Source: Bacillus sp. J37
Lineage (GTDB): Bacteria > Bacillota > Bacilli > Bacillales > Bacillaceae
Reading direction: 5' to 3'
Assembly (NCBI RefSeq): GCF_000518865.1
Contig: NZ_JAEK01000024.1
Coordinates: 1-63,586, forward strand
Length of the DNA stretch: 63,586 nt
A program made the position numbers and the translations under genes. The notes under the pieces are model-generated. The model was not told the origin of the DNA. It made no database searches and worked only from the letters and a program-made list of their open reading frames with translations. Every line of letters begins with the position of its first letter. Position 1 is the stretch's first letter. Shown here in pieces: positions 51,899-61,428 of this stretch.

Positions 51899-52740
51899 AG
51901 CACCGATATCAGGCTCGGACACCATTTGAAAAATTAGCGTTATATGATGTGAATTTATCCGTTAAAAAGGGGTCTTATGTATCTATTATTGGGCACACTG
52001 GTTCTGGTAAGTCAACAATACTTCAACATTTAAATGGATTGTTAAAGCCAACAGAAGGATCTATTCAAATTGGAGACCACGTTATTGAGGCAGGTAAAAA
52101 ACAAAAGAATTTAAAAGAAGTGAGAAGACTAGTAGGAATTGTCTTTCAATTTCCGGAGCATCAACTGTTTGAAGAAACGGTTGAGAAGGATATTGCGTTT
52201 GGACCGATGAACTTTGGTGTTAATGAGAAGGATGCATATGAAAGAGCAAGAGAGTCTTTACAACTTGTTGGTTTACCAGAATCAATACTTCAGAAATCAC
52301 CGTTTGACTTAAGTGGTGGCCAAATGAGAAGAGTAGCCATTGCCGGTGTTTTAGCAATGGGTCCTGAAGTGCTTGTATTGGATGAACCAACAGCAGGATT
52401 GGATCCTAAAGGTCGAAAAGAAATGATGGATTTATTTTATCGTCTCAAAGAAGAGAGAAATCTTACAATTATCCTGGTCACTCATAGTATGGAAGATGCT
52501 GCAAAATATGCTGATGAAATGATAGTCATGCATAAAGGCACGATTGCTATGCGAGGTACCCCTAGAGAAATCTTTAGCCAAGGTGAAAAGTTAACTTCTT
52601 ACGGATTGGATTTGCCTGAAACTGTTAAATTTCAACAAAAGCTAAAGGATAAAGGGTTGGCTTTTGAGGAAATCCCACTCACTCTAGATGAGGCTGTTAT
52701 GCAAATAAAAGCTCTTATGAAAGAGGAGGATCATCTATGA
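51874..52740 (+). CDS. ecfA2: ECF transporter ATPase EcfA2
   Basis: Second ATPase of the heterodimer. 288 residues. Walker A GHTGSGKST, Q-loop FQFPEHQLFEETV, signature LSGGQMRR, Walker B VLVLDEPTAGLD. Overlaps both neighbours (25 nt with ecfA1, 4 nt with ecfT), so stoichiometry is probably set by coupling. Confidence 0.95.
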   Translation: MDITFKNVEHRYQARTPFEKLALYDVNLSVKKGSYVSIIGHTGSGKSTILQHLNGLLKPTEGSIQIGDHVIEAGKKQKNLKEVRRLVGIVFQFPEHQLFEETVEKDIAFGPMNFGVNEKDAYERARESLQLVGLPESILQKSPFDLSGGQMRRVAIAGVLAMGPEVLVLDEPTAGLDPKGRKEMMDLFYRLKEERNLTIILVTHSMEDAAKYADEMIVMHKGTIAMRGTPREIFSQGEKLTSYGLDLPETVKFQQKLKDKGLAFEEIPLTLDEAVMQIKALMKEEDHL

Positions 52741-53534
52741 TGAATAGTATGATAATCGGGAAATATGTACCAGGTAATTCTCCTGTTCATAGAATGGATC
52801 CCAGAGCGAAGTTATTAATGATATTCGCTTTTGTCTTTATCGTTTTTTTAGCTAATAATTTACTCACGTATATTCTTTTAGGTATCTACACATTAATGAT
52901 CATACTTATGACAAAGTTACCTATTCAATTTTTAATTAGAGGGCTAAGGCCTGTTTTGTGGGTAATTCTCTTTACTTTCCTTTTACATCTATTCGTAACG
53001 AAGGAAGGGAATGTATTGCTTGATCTGGGTTTTATGAAAATTTATGAAGAGGGATTGATTCAGGGAATTTATATATCTCTTCGTTTCTTTTATCTTATAT
53101 TAATTACCACGATCTTAACGCTAACCACAACACCTATTGAAATTACAGATGGGATGGAGAGCCTATTAGGACCTCTGAAAAAAATGAGATTACCTGTACA
53201 TGAGCTTGCTTTAATGATGTCCATCTCGTTAAGATTTATCCCAACCTTAATGGAAGAAACAGATAAAATCTTAAAAGCACAAATGGCTAGAGGCGTAGAC
53301 TTCACTGGAGGTCCTATAAAGGATCGATTTAAGGCCATAGTACCATTACTTGTTCCACTCTTTATCAGCGCATTTAAGCGTGCAGAAGAGCTTGCTACAG
53401 CTATGGAGGCACGGGGATACAGAGGGGGAGAAGGAAGAACGAAGCTTAGACAATTACACTGGAGCCTTATAGACACAGTATTCCTTATTTTATTAGTCGT
53501 ATTAGGGCTGGCTTTACTATATTTGCGTACGTAG
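52737..53534 (+). CDS. ecfT: ECF transporter transmembrane subunit EcfT
   Basis: Membrane scaffold linking the two ATPases to interchangeable substrate-binding S subunits. 265 residues with hydrophobic segments in the first 140 and near the C-terminus. Both coupling-helix motifs are present: MARGVDF (about 182) and MEARGYRGG (about 222). No S subunit gene lies here, consistent with a group II shared module. Confidence 0.94.
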   Translation: MMNSMIIGKYVPGNSPVHRMDPRAKLLMIFAFVFIVFLANNLLTYILLGIYTLMIILMTKLPIQFLIRGLRPVLWVILFTFLLHLFVTKEGNVLLDLGFMKIYEEGLIQGIYISLRFFYLILITTILTLTTTPIEITDGMESLLGPLKKMRLPVHELALMMSISLRFIPTLMEETDKILKAQMARGVDFTGGPIKDRFKAIVPLLVPLFISAFKRAEELATAMEARGYRGGEGRTKLRQLHWSLIDTVFLILLVVLGLALLYLRT

Positions 53535-53544
53535 GAGTAAAAGA

Positions 53545-54285
53545 ATGAGGGTTAAATGTATTGTTTCTTATGATGGCACACACTTTAGCGGCTATCAAGT
53601 TCAACCGAATAAAAGGACAGTACAAAGTGAAATAGAGGCTGTTCTAACGAAGCTTCATAAAGGCCAATCAGTGAAAGTACATGCTTCCGGTAGAACAGAT
53701 GCAAATGTACATGCACTAGGACAGGTTATTCACTTTGACACAACATTAACAATTCCTCCTGAAAAGTGGCCATATGCCATGAATAGTCTATTACCAAATG
53801 ATATTGTCATTTTAGAAGCTGAGTATGTTGCAGATCACTTTCATTCGCGATTTAATGCTAGAAAAAAGGAATATCGTTATAAAATCTCAACACAAAACAT
53901 ACCCAATGTATTTAAAAGAGATTATACCTACCATTTTCCTTATCCTTTAGATGTAGAATCAATGAAAAAGGCTTGTCATCACCTCTGTGGTACACATGAT
54001 TTTACTAGTTTTTGTGTTGCGAAAACCGAAGTAGAGGACAAAGTTAGAACGATTTATTCGATAGATTTAATTGAAGAGGAAACAGACATTACTTTTTGTT
54101 TTACAGGAAATGGTTTCCTCTATAATATGGTCCGAATATTAACGGGAACATTATTAGAAGTAGGCCAAGGAAAAAAAACACCTGATCAAATCCCTTTTAT
54201 ACTTGAAGGGAAGGATCGATCCCTAAGTGGTAAAACAGTACCGGGTCATGGGTTATATTTATGGAAAGTTTATTATGACAACTAA
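53545..54285 (+). CDS. truA: tRNA pseudouridine(38-40) synthase TruA
   Basis: Isomerises uridines 38-40 in tRNA anticodon arms. 246 residues. Catalytic aspartate D52 in ASGRTDANVHA; SRFNARKKEYRY and the C-terminal GNGFLYNMVRILTGTLLEVG are also diagnostic. 10 nt after ecfT; last gene before the separate rplM promoter. Confidence 0.96.
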   Translation: MRVKCIVSYDGTHFSGYQVQPNKRTVQSEIEAVLTKLHKGQSVKVHASGRTDANVHALGQVIHFDTTLTIPPEKWPYAMNSLLPNDIVILEAEYVADHFHSRFNARKKEYRYKISTQNIPNVFKRDYTYHFPYPLDVESMKKACHHLCGTHDFTSFCVAKTEVEDKVRTIYSIDLIEEETDITFCFTGNGFLYNMVRILTGTLLEVGQGKKTPDQIPFILEGKDRSLSGKTVPGHGLYLWKVYYDN

Positions 54286-54303
54286 ACCAGGTGTAACATT
54301 CCC

Positions 54304-54332
54304 TTGACATTAGGTTCTATACAGTATATCAT
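54304..54332 (+). promoter_or_regulatory. SigA promoter of rplM-rpsI
   Basis: TTGACA (54304-54309), 17-nt spacer, TATCAT (54327-54332). Confidence 0.8.
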
Positions 54333-54348
54333 ATCTAATGGTATGTAT

Positions 54349-54876
<528 letters not shown>

Positions 54877-54897
54877 TTATAAGAGGAGGTTATTAAT

Positions 54898-55290
54898 TTG
54901 GCACAGGTTCAATATTACGGTACAGGCCGTCGTAAAAGCTCAGTAGCACGTGTACGTTTAGTACCAGGCGAAGGTCGTATTGTTGTAAATAGTCGTGATA
55001 TTAAAGATTATATCCCATCAGCAGCATTAATCGAAGATATTAAACAACCATTAAACTTAACTGAAAATGCAGGTAGCTATGATGTACTTGTAAATGTTTC
55101 AGGTGGTGGATATGCAGGTCAAGCAGGCGCTATCCGTCATGGTATCTCTCGTGCTTTATTAGAAGCAGATCCAGAATACCGTGCATCACTTAAGCGCGCT
55201 GGTCTATTAACTCGTGACTCTCGTATGAAAGAACGTAAGAAATACGGACTTAAAGGCGCTCGTCGTGCACCTCAGTTCTCAAAACGTTAA
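54898..55290 (+). CDS. rpsI: 30S ribosomal protein S9
   Basis: Head protein whose C-terminal tail (RRAPQFSKR) touches P-site tRNA. 130 residues from the TTG at 54898 (AGAGGAGG upstream). [20 protein letters not shown] start. Co-transcribed with rplM. Confidence 0.96.
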   Translation: MAQVQYYGTGRRKSSVARVRLVPGEGRIVVNSRDIKDYIPSAALIEDIKQPLNLTENAGSYDVLVNVSGGGYAGQAGAIRHGISRALLEADPEYRASLKRAGLLTRDSRMKERKKYGLKGARRAPQFSKR

Positions 55291-55305
55291 TTTTACGTTT
55301 CAAAG

Positions 55306-55338
55306 GCTCTCAAGCTATATGCTTGGGAGCTTTTTTTA
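55306..55338 (+). terminator. Terminator after rpsI
   Basis: GCTCTCAAGC (55306-55315) pairs with GCTTGGGAGC (55321-55330), one wobble, loop TATAT, then a run of T. The next 240 nt before asnA are AT-rich with no clear promoter or T-box. Confidence 0.92.
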
Positions 55339-55576
55339 TTAATAAATTTCTCCATTAGTTAATCTTACAGTAACTTCATAGCGCTACAATTATTGAACTA
55401 TGTACACGACTTTTGTCTTTAAGCAAGAAATCTATAAGAAACAAACCTCCAAAATTATTCTTCATTATCTGTTTTAAAAACAAAATAGGCTAATAGTTAG
55501 TTTACTTTAATGGGTGACATTCATACTTTAAATTAGTCAAGACCCTAGAAATTGAAACTGGAGGCTTTTAATAAGA

Positions 55577-56590
55577 ATGAGTAAAACGTTTATTTCCCTA
55601 AAAGATTATAAAAAGATATTGAATCTAATTGAAACGGAAAAGGCTATAAAAAAGTTAAAAGATCATTTTGAAATGTATTTATCAGAATCACTAAATTTAA
55701 TTAAGATTTCAGCTCCGCTAATGGTAAGAGAAGGCCGAGGAATAAATGATAATTTAAATGGCGTAGAGAGGATTGTCTCTTTCGATGCAGCGGATTTTGG
55801 AAAAAGTAGAATAGAAATTGTCCAATCATTGGCCAAGTGGAAAAGAGTTGCGATTGGACGTTATGGCTTCAAGGTAGGTGAGGGTCTATATACAAATATG
55901 AATGCAATAAGAAGAGATGAACGGTTGGATCATCTTCATTCTTTGTACGTAGACCAATGGGATTGGGAAAAGGCGATTAGCCAGGAGGAACGAAATGAGG
56001 GAATGTTAAAACAAGAAGTAAACAAAATTTACGGTGTCATAAAACAAACAGAACTTTATATGTATGAACAATATTCGGAACTTCAACCAACGCTTCCTAA
56101 AGAAATTGTATTTATTACTACACAGGAGCTCGAACAACATTACCCTCATTTATCACCAAAGGAAAGAGAAAATGAAATTGCTAAAGAACAAGGTGCTGTA
56201 TTTATTATGGAAATTGGAGGTACTCTGCCATCCGGTGAAAAGCATGATGGACGATCTCCAGATTATGACGACTGGACATTAAATGGGGATATCATCCTTT
56301 GGAATCCTATATTAAATAGCGCATTTGAGGTATCATCCATGGGGATTAGAGTTGATCGAAAAGCACTTTTGAGACAATTAAGAGCTTCAAATTGTGAAGA
56401 ACGTAAAGCACTTGAATACCACCAAGCGATTCTGAATGGAAAACTTCCTTTTACTATTGGTGGAGGAATCGGACAGTCACGGTTGTGTATGTTCCTTTTA
56501 AAAAAGGCACATATTGGGGAGGTTCAAGCTTCAGTATGGAGTGAAGAAATAATCAAAGAATGTATAGAAAGAAATATTTCCTTGCTATGA
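55577..56590 (+). CDS. asnA: Aspartate--ammonia ligase (asparagine synthetase A)
   Basis: Makes asparagine from aspartate, ammonia and ATP; related to class II aminoacyl-tRNA synthetase catalytic domains. 337 residues, full length. Recognisable segments are APLMVREGRGINDNLNGVER, the WDWEK region, and the C-terminal LPFTIGGGIGQSRLCMFLL. GGAGG upstream. It stands alone, and its position after rpsI is not the B. subtilis arrangement, so it is probably part of a local insertion. Confidence 0.95.
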   Translation: MSKTFISLKDYKKILNLIETEKAIKKLKDHFEMYLSESLNLIKISAPLMVREGRGINDNLNGVERIVSFDAADFGKSRIEIVQSLAKWKRVAIGRYGFKVGEGLYTNMNAIRRDERLDHLHSLYVDQWDWEKAISQEERNEGMLKQEVNKIYGVIKQTELYMYEQYSELQPTLPKEIVFITTQELEQHYPHLSPKERENEIAKEQGAVFIMEIGGTLPSGEKHDGRSPDYDDWTLNGDIILWNPILNSAFEVSSMGIRVDRKALLRQLRASNCEERKALEYHQAILNGKLPFTIGGGIGQSRLCMFLLKKAHIGEVQASVWSEEIIKECIERNISLL

Positions 56591-56613
56591 AAAAATGTTG
56601 ATATTTTAGTATA

Positions 56614-56637
56614 AAAAAAGACATCAAGAGATGTCCC
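56614..56637 (-). terminator. Terminator between asnA and the minus-strand genes
   Basis: GACATC (56620-56625) pairs with GATGTC (56630-56635), loop AAGA. On the minus strand it is followed by T7, so it should terminate the minus-strand cluster; on the plus strand the tail is weaker. Confidence 0.75.
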
Positions 56638-56638
56638 T

Positions 56639-56941
56639 TTAATTTTTTCTACCACTATTTGCTTCATTATACGGTTCTTCTGTTTCTTTGCTTTTTTCAT
56701 CGTGAGTTGGATGTGCCCCAGGATCCTGTCTAGGTAAGTCTTCATGGAAATTGCGATCTTCATACACAAAATTGCTATAGAATTGTTGTCCGTGTTTCCA
56801 TGGAGTGTCCTTATTCTTTACAGGTTCTGTTTTTCCTTCAGGTGATCCGAAAGGACCTTCCGGATACTCCTCTGCAGTTAAAAAGGTTCTTTGAGTCTCA
56901 ACATTTGAAAAGTCAGTATAAAATTCATCTTCGTTTCTCAA
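56639..56941 (-). CDS. Small conserved hydrophilic protein, function unknown
   Basis: 100 residues, hydrophilic and rich in acidic residues, proline, glycine and histidine, with no membrane segment or signal peptide. Segments such as TDFSNVETQR, PEGPFGSP and LPRQDPGAHPTHDE look conserved-type, but I cannot name a function. It resembles Bacillus proteins annotated only as cytosolic protein. TTG start at 56941, with AAAGGAG 9 nt upstream on the minus strand. First gene before the convergent terminator with asnA. Confidence 0.7.
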   Translation of the reverse strand: MRNEDEFYTDFSNVETQRTFLTAEEYPEGPFGSPEGKTEPVKNKDTPWKHGQQFYSNFVYEDRNFHEDLPRQDPGAHPTHDEKSKETEEPYNEANSGRKN

Positions 56942-56992
56942 GATTAATTACTCCTTTTAAAGTAGTGTGTCATCTTCATAATTTGACCAATT

Positions 56993-57295
56993 CTATAGTG
57001 AACGCAAAGCTTCATCCAATCCTTTATACCCATTCACATCTTTTGAGTTAGGCTCATCTGTTTCAACTGTCCATTCATTATTAGCAGCTAACAGCTGACC
57101 ACTTTCATTTTTTAAGTATGGGGTATGTACCATAAAGGTTTTTCCATCTTTTCTTATTGTATATCCCATATGGTATTGATCCTTTTGTCCTTGTTCTTCA
57201 AAAACACCGATATCTTCAATATCATATTTACTTATTAATGGTTGAAAAGCCTTTTGAAGATCATTTATTACTTCATCACGATTACTATATTTCAT
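56993..57295 (-). CDS. DUF5634-type small protein
   Basis: 100 residues from the ATG at 57295 (MKYSNRDEVINDLQKAF), with AAAGGA 11 nt upstream. An in-frame start at 57373 would add 26 basic residues and has a poorer site. Features are EDIGVFEEQGQKDQYHMGYT, then RKDGKTFMVHTPY and ETDEPNSKDVNGYKGLDEAL. It resembles a Bacillus family listed as DUF5634 as far as I recall; no function is known. Follows the UDG-fold gene closely, probably co-transcribed. Confidence 0.65.
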   Translation of the reverse strand: MKYSNRDEVINDLQKAFQPLISKYDIEDIGVFEEQGQKDQYHMGYTIRKDGKTFMVHTPYLKNESGQLLAANNEWTVETDEPNSKDVNGYKGLDEALRSL

Positions 57296-57377
57296 TTTTG
57301 AAAACGTCCTTTCCAATTGTTTTTTCTTAATATGCCTATCAAGCTGTTTTTTCATCATAAAAAGAAAAAGCATCTTG

Positions 57378-58130
57378 TTAAGAATTTCTTTCCCATTTAT
57401 AAATGATAGATGAAAATAAGTTTTTATTCTGATTAAATTGTCTTATTCGATGACCGTTTGCACCAGATGGGTGTGGAAATCCGAACAGATATACATGCTT
57501 GGTAAGGATTCCGCTTTTGAGAATATGTTGTAAAATCTCTTCAACCATTCTTCCTAAAGGGATAACCAGAGCACTATTTTTTATTTGATTTAACTCATCT
57601 ACAAACTCCCCATAGGCATATGTTGTTAAAAGTGGAGACTGCTTTACTTTGGGCTTATGTCCTGTATAGTTTTTATTTTGAAAAAACACAGGGTATTTTA
57701 TAACAGATGTTGTATGGATAAGATCTCTATTTACATCAAACAAAGAAGCGGCGTCTGGTATATGAAGTACTTGAGAAATATTAATTTGGTCAAGCATATC
57801 AACCAAGTTTTTCCTCATTGTTCCTGAAAAACTCGCGGCTCTTTTTGTTTGTTCTAAGATGTAATCGAGTGGAAGATTTTGTTTTAAAGCTAAGTATTGT
57901 TTTATTTGTTCAAAGGCTACCTTCATTTGGTGCCAGCCTGGAGTAATTCCAACTATGATGAGTTTTGCTTGATCATTTACATATTCATTATGCGGTGAGT
58001 AATACATGGATAATGCATTTTCACTTGCAATTAAAAATGTATCTGTTAATAAATCCTGTTTTGTCAATGGTTTTGTAATATCAAGTAATTGTATAGCGGG
58101 TAAAAAAGTTTGAAGTTTTGCTTCTTTCAT
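57378..58130 (-). CDS. Uracil-DNA glycosylase-fold protein
   Basis: 250 residues from the ATG at 58130 (TAGGAG 9-10 nt upstream; a TTG at 58133 is the alternative). Two motifs of the UDG superfamily are spaced correctly: motif A IIVGITPGW (about residues 58-66), like the GINPG of MUG/TDG enzymes, and motif B HPSGANGHR (220-228), like HPSPLS/NPSGLS. Between them the sequence is unfamiliar. A base-excision role is inference; other superfamily members bind DNA without cleaving. Upstream gene of a three-gene minus-strand group. Confidence 0.65.
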   Translation of the reverse strand: MKEAKLQTFLPAIQLLDITKPLTKQDLLTDTFLIASENALSMYYSPHNEYVNDQAKLIIVGITPGWHQMKVAFEQIKQYLALKQNLPLDYILEQTKRAASFSGTMRKNLVDMLDQINISQVLHIPDAASLFDVNRDLIHTTSVIKYPVFFQNKNYTGHKPKVKQSPLLTTYAYGEFVDELNQIKNSALVIPLGRMVEEILQHILKSGILTKHVYLFGFPHPSGANGHRIRQFNQNKNLFSSIIYKWERNS

Positions 58131-58375
58131 CAATTTCCGCTCCTAATATAAATAATGTGTGTTTAATTTTTATTCTAAAGGTGTTTTTTATTACACCTCA
58201 TTTTTTTGGAAAGTGATTTTTAATTTAACCAATAACGTTTAATAACGTTCATTTCTTGGGAAATATTTTTATTTCTCAACTAGACCAATTCTTCTTATCT
58301 AGATGAAATTGGAAGACATTTAACGAATGATAAAAAAGGACTGATAAACAATAGATAGAAAGGGAGGTATAGACA

Positions 58376-58813
58376 TTGACTGAGATCATTTCTTTAAAGC
58401 AAAAGAGACACCAAAAGGAATTAAAATATGAAAGAAAAATGCTCAAAGAATTAAATTTAACAGAGATTAAGGCCAAAATAGATCATTGTTTTAGAAGCTT
58501 TGAAGGAAAATTCAAAAAGACGATCATTGAAGACGGGTGTATTGACTTTGCAATAGAGGCATTTTTGCTAGGAGCAAAATATAGTCGCTTTGGTTATTAT
58601 GGAGAATCGATGCAGTCTGCAAATAAACGTTGTCAGTTTGAAGAAAAAAGGTTAATTGATGATTTCTTTGACTATTTAATGAATTGGGGAAAAATAAAAG
58701 AAGGCGAATTGTCTATTGAAGAACTTTTTTTAGCGTGTGAGTATTTTATCCATTCGTGGTGGGAACAGGGCTATACAAAGGGTGAAAAACGATATAAATT
58801 GAGACTACATTAA
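58376..58813 (+). CDS. ybaK: YbaK family protein (DUF2521)
   Basis: 145 residues of unknown function, conserved between the ribosomal region and cwlD in Bacillus. Highly charged N-terminal helix, then DFAIEAFLLGAKYSRFGYYGESMQ and the C-terminal ACEYFIHSWWEQGYTKGEKR. TTG start at 58376 with GGGAGG 8 nt upstream. Not related to the Cys-tRNA deacylase that shares the YbaK name in E. coli. Confidence 0.85.
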   Translation: MTEIISLKQKRHQKELKYERKMLKELNLTEIKAKIDHCFRSFEGKFKKTIIEDGCIDFAIEAFLLGAKYSRFGYYGESMQSANKRCQFEEKRLIDDFFDYLMNWGKIKEGELSIEELFLACEYFIHSWWEQGYTKGEKRYKLRLH

Positions 58814-58897
58814 TAGTAATGAAAACCCACGGAACTTTATCATATTCCTTCCGGTTGTCCCATATATTTAACCTGAGGACGAGCAGGAGGGAATGAG

Positions 58898-59611
58898 ATG
58901 AAGAAAAAAATAAAATGGGTGGCTTTTATAAGTGGCTTTATTGTGTTATTAATTTTATTTCAATGGCAATTTACGAACAATAATTCATGGGATTCTTGGA
59001 ACTTACCACTTACAGGAAAAGTTATATATATCGATCCAGGTCATGGTGGCCCGGATGGTGGGGCTGTTGGTAATAATTCTTTAGAAAAGGATATCTCATT
59101 AAGTATTTCGTTAATCATAAGAGATTATCTTCAAGAGCAAGGGGCACTTGTATTACTAACTCGAGAAGAGGATGTAGATCTTGCAGATGAGGATACAAAA
59201 GGATATAGCAGACGAAAAGGAGAAGATTTAAAAAAACGGGTAAATATCATTAATGAGTCTGAGGCTGATTTATTTTTAAGTATCCACCTTAATGCTATTC
59301 CCTCAGCAAGATGGAGTGGGGCACAAACGTTCTATAGCGGGAGATATATTGAAAATGAACATGTTGCAAAATTTATTCAAGATGAGCTAAGAAGAAATCT
59401 CGAGAATACAACTAGAGTTGCAAAACCTATAGATGGTGTTTACCTGCTTAAAAATGTTGAAAAGCCGGGCGCTTTAGTTGAAGTTGGCTTTTTGTCTAAT
59501 CCAAATGAGGAAGAGCTGCTTTCTACAAAGGTATATCAAGAGAAGGTTGCTGCATCCATCTATAATGGAGTTTTAAGATATTTTTCAAATGAGAAAAATC
59601 CACCCGAGTGA
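58898..59611 (+). CDS. cwlD: N-acetylmuramoyl-L-alanine amidase CwlD
   Basis: Cleaves peptide side chains during spore cortex synthesis, the first step to muramic delta-lactam needed for germination. 237 residues. N-terminal signal/membrane helix (about 5-24), then an Amidase_3 domain with zinc ligands H49 (IDPGHGGPDGG) and E63, SIHLNA, and the catalytic glutamate in VEVGFLSN. Works with a PdaA-type deacetylase. GGAGG upstream; expected sporulation-specific control, though no clean SigG/SigE site could be assigned. Confidence 0.95.
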   Translation: MKKKIKWVAFISGFIVLLILFQWQFTNNNSWDSWNLPLTGKVIYIDPGHGGPDGGAVGNNSLEKDISLSISLIIRDYLQEQGALVLLTREEDVDLADEDTKGYSRRKGEDLKKRVNIINESEADLFLSIHLNAIPSARWSGAQTFYSGRYIENEHVAKFIQDELRRNLENTTRVAKPIDGVYLLKNVEKPGALVEVGFLSNPNEEELLSTKVYQEKVAASIYNGVLRYFSNEKNPPE

Positions 59612-59689
59612 AGCAATCACTGATATTCTGTCTTTAAATTAAAATATGGTATACTAATGAAAACGACTTCATGATAAGGGTGGAATAGT

Positions 59690-60751
59690 ATGCTAAAAGA
59701 AGAAGCACTGCGCACAGTAATTGGACAACTCAAAGATCCTTTCTTACATATATCATTAGAAGAGTTAAAAGCCATAGAAGAAATTAAAATTAAGCAAGAG
59801 AAAAAACACGTTAGTTTAAGAATAAGTATCTCAAAAATAAACACTCCAGAGCAACTACAGTTACAACAGCATATCGTTGCATTAGTAAAAGAAGAAGGTG
59901 CTGAATCAGTAGGTCTTCGCTTTCAGGAGCTGCCTCAGGAGACAATTGCATCCTATTATGATACAAACGAAGATAAATCAAATTCTTTATTATCACCCGG
60001 GAACAAAACAACGTTTGTTGCAATTGCCAGTGGAAAAGGTGGCGTTGGTAAATCAACAGTATCAGTAAATTTAGCTGTAGCTTTAGCACGCCTAGGTAAA
60101 AAAGTTGGTCTGATTGATGCAGATATTTACGGATTTAGTGTTCCTGATATGATGGGGATCACGAAACGTCCGGAAGTTATAGGAGAAAAAATCATTCCAG
60201 TTGAACGTTTTGGCGTCAAAGTTATATCAATGGGGTTCTTTGTTGAAGATAATGCCCCAGTCATTTGGAGAGGTCCAATGTTGGGGAAGATGTTAAATAA
60301 CTTCTTTTCCGAAGTTGAATGGGGAGATCTTGACTATCTTCTTTTAGATTTACCTCCGGGAACTGGTGATGTTGCTTTAGATGTGCACTCTATGCTGCCT
60401 GCTTGTAAAGAGATTATTGTCTCCACACCACATCCAACTGCTGCTTTTGTAGCGGCTAGAGCTGGGGCTATGGCGCTTCAAACAGACCATGAAATCATTG
60501 GAGTTGTAGAAAACATGGCCTATTTTGAAAGTGCAAAAACCGGGGAGAAGGAATATGTATTTGGCCGAGGCGGAGGAGAAAAGCTAGCTGAAGAACTAAG
60601 AGTACCTTTACTAGGAAAAATCCCTTTACAACAGCCTGATTGGAATGATGATGATTTCGCACCTTCTGTATATGCTGCAGATCATCCGATTGGAAAAATA
60701 TATTCAGATATCGGACAGGAATTCACAAAGATAGTACCTGTCAAAGCATAA
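59690..60751 (+). CDS. salA: Mrp/NBP35-type ATPase SalA
   Basis: 353 residues. The N-terminal DUF59/MIP18-like domain covers about 1-85, and the P-loop GKGGVGKST lies near 120. In B. subtilis SalA represses scoC and so raises exoprotease expression. The C-terminal CPxC pair that holds the iron-sulfur cluster in typical Mrp/ApbC proteins is absent: the region reads ENMAYFESAKTGEKEYVFG. This favours the regulatory SalA role over cluster carriage. Located between cwlD and gerD. Confidence 0.9.
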   Translation: MLKEEALRTVIGQLKDPFLHISLEELKAIEEIKIKQEKKHVSLRISISKINTPEQLQLQQHIVALVKEEGAESVGLRFQELPQETIASYYDTNEDKSNSLLSPGNKTTFVAIASGKGGVGKSTVSVNLAVALARLGKKVGLIDADIYGFSVPDMMGITKRPEVIGEKIIPVERFGVKVISMGFFVEDNAPVIWRGPMLGKMLNNFFSEVEWGDLDYLLLDLPPGTGDVALDVHSMLPACKEIIVSTPHPTAAFVAARAGAMALQTDHEIIGVVENMAYFESAKTGEKEYVFGRGGGEKLAEELRVPLLGKIPLQQPDWNDDDFAPSVYAADHPIGKIYSDIGQEFTKIVPVKA

Positions 60752-60780
60752 AAAGCGCCCAAGGCGCTTTTTATATTTTT
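60750..60780. terminator. Bidirectional terminator salA/gerD
   Basis: AAAAAGCGCC (60750-60759) pairs with GGCGCTTTTT (60763-60772), loop CAA, with T-tracts on both strands between convergent genes. The salA stop codon lies at its edge. Confidence 0.9.
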
Positions 60781-60795
60781 GCAAGGATGTAGGTG

Positions 60796-61428
60796 TTAAC
60801 TTCCCCCACCTGCACCCTGTTCTTGACCGCCGCCACTGCCTTGATCTTTTTCTTGGCCTTGTTGGCTGCCACCTGATTGTTGCCCAGCTTCTTCAGCTGC
60901 TTTTAAAAGAGTCTCCTGAATTTTCACTTTGTAAAGTGGACTTGATAATGTCTCCATTACAATGTCTTGTAAATGTTTTCTGAATTCCTGGCTTTTTGCT
61001 GCCTCGAGCATACTCTTTTCCATTTCAGGATCTTTCAACACATCTACTAGCATCTTTTGATACTCAGGATCAGTCATTAATCCTTTAATTACTTTTTCAT
61101 GTTCATCTTTAATGCTTGTTGCGAAGCTTTCGACAAACTTAGGATCCTCAAAAACCTTTTTCCAAAATTCTGCACCCTTGTCTGATGTCATCGTTGTTTC
61201 AATTGTTTCTTTGACGACATTTTGATCCATGATTAGGACTTGCTTCATTTCTTCGTCTTTCATTACTTCCTGTAATGCTTTTTTACCATCATCTGTTTTG
61301 AGAATATCGACAACCATTTTCTTTGTTTCTTCATAGTCCATTTGTGTTCCGGATTCTTCCCTTGGAGCACAGGCGGATAATGCCAAAATACAAACAATGA
61401 GAGTCATGAGGAGCAAGTATCTCTTCAT
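60796..61428 (-). CDS. gerD: Spore germination lipoprotein GerD
   Basis: 210 residues from the ATG at 61428, with AAGGAG upstream; the TTG at 61449 falls before that site. Lipobox LSAC with the lipidated cysteine at C20. The mature part is helical and charged, ending in a Gly/Gln/Ser-rich tail. GerD clusters germinant receptors in the spore inner membrane. Convergent with salA and divergent from kbaA. Confidence 0.92.
   Translation of the reverse strand: MKRYLLLMTLIVCILALSACAPREESGTQMDYEETKKMVVDILKTDDGKKALQEVMKDEEMKQVLIMDQNVVKETIETTMTSDKGAEFWKKVFEDPKFVESFATSIKDEHEKVIKGLMTDPEYQKMLVDVLKDPEMEKSMLEAAKSQEFRKHLQDIVMETLSSPLYKVKIQETLLKAAEEAGQQSGGSQQGQEKDQGSGGGQEQGAGGGS

Noticed and set aside
55339-55576. 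Asparagine T-box upstream of asnA
   Set aside because: No TGGAACC motif and no terminator/antiterminator pair in the leader.
58179-58207. Terminator AGGTGT/ACACCT followed by T7 on the plus strand
   Set aside because: Stem only 6 bp and no plus-strand gene ends nearby; kept out of the feature list.
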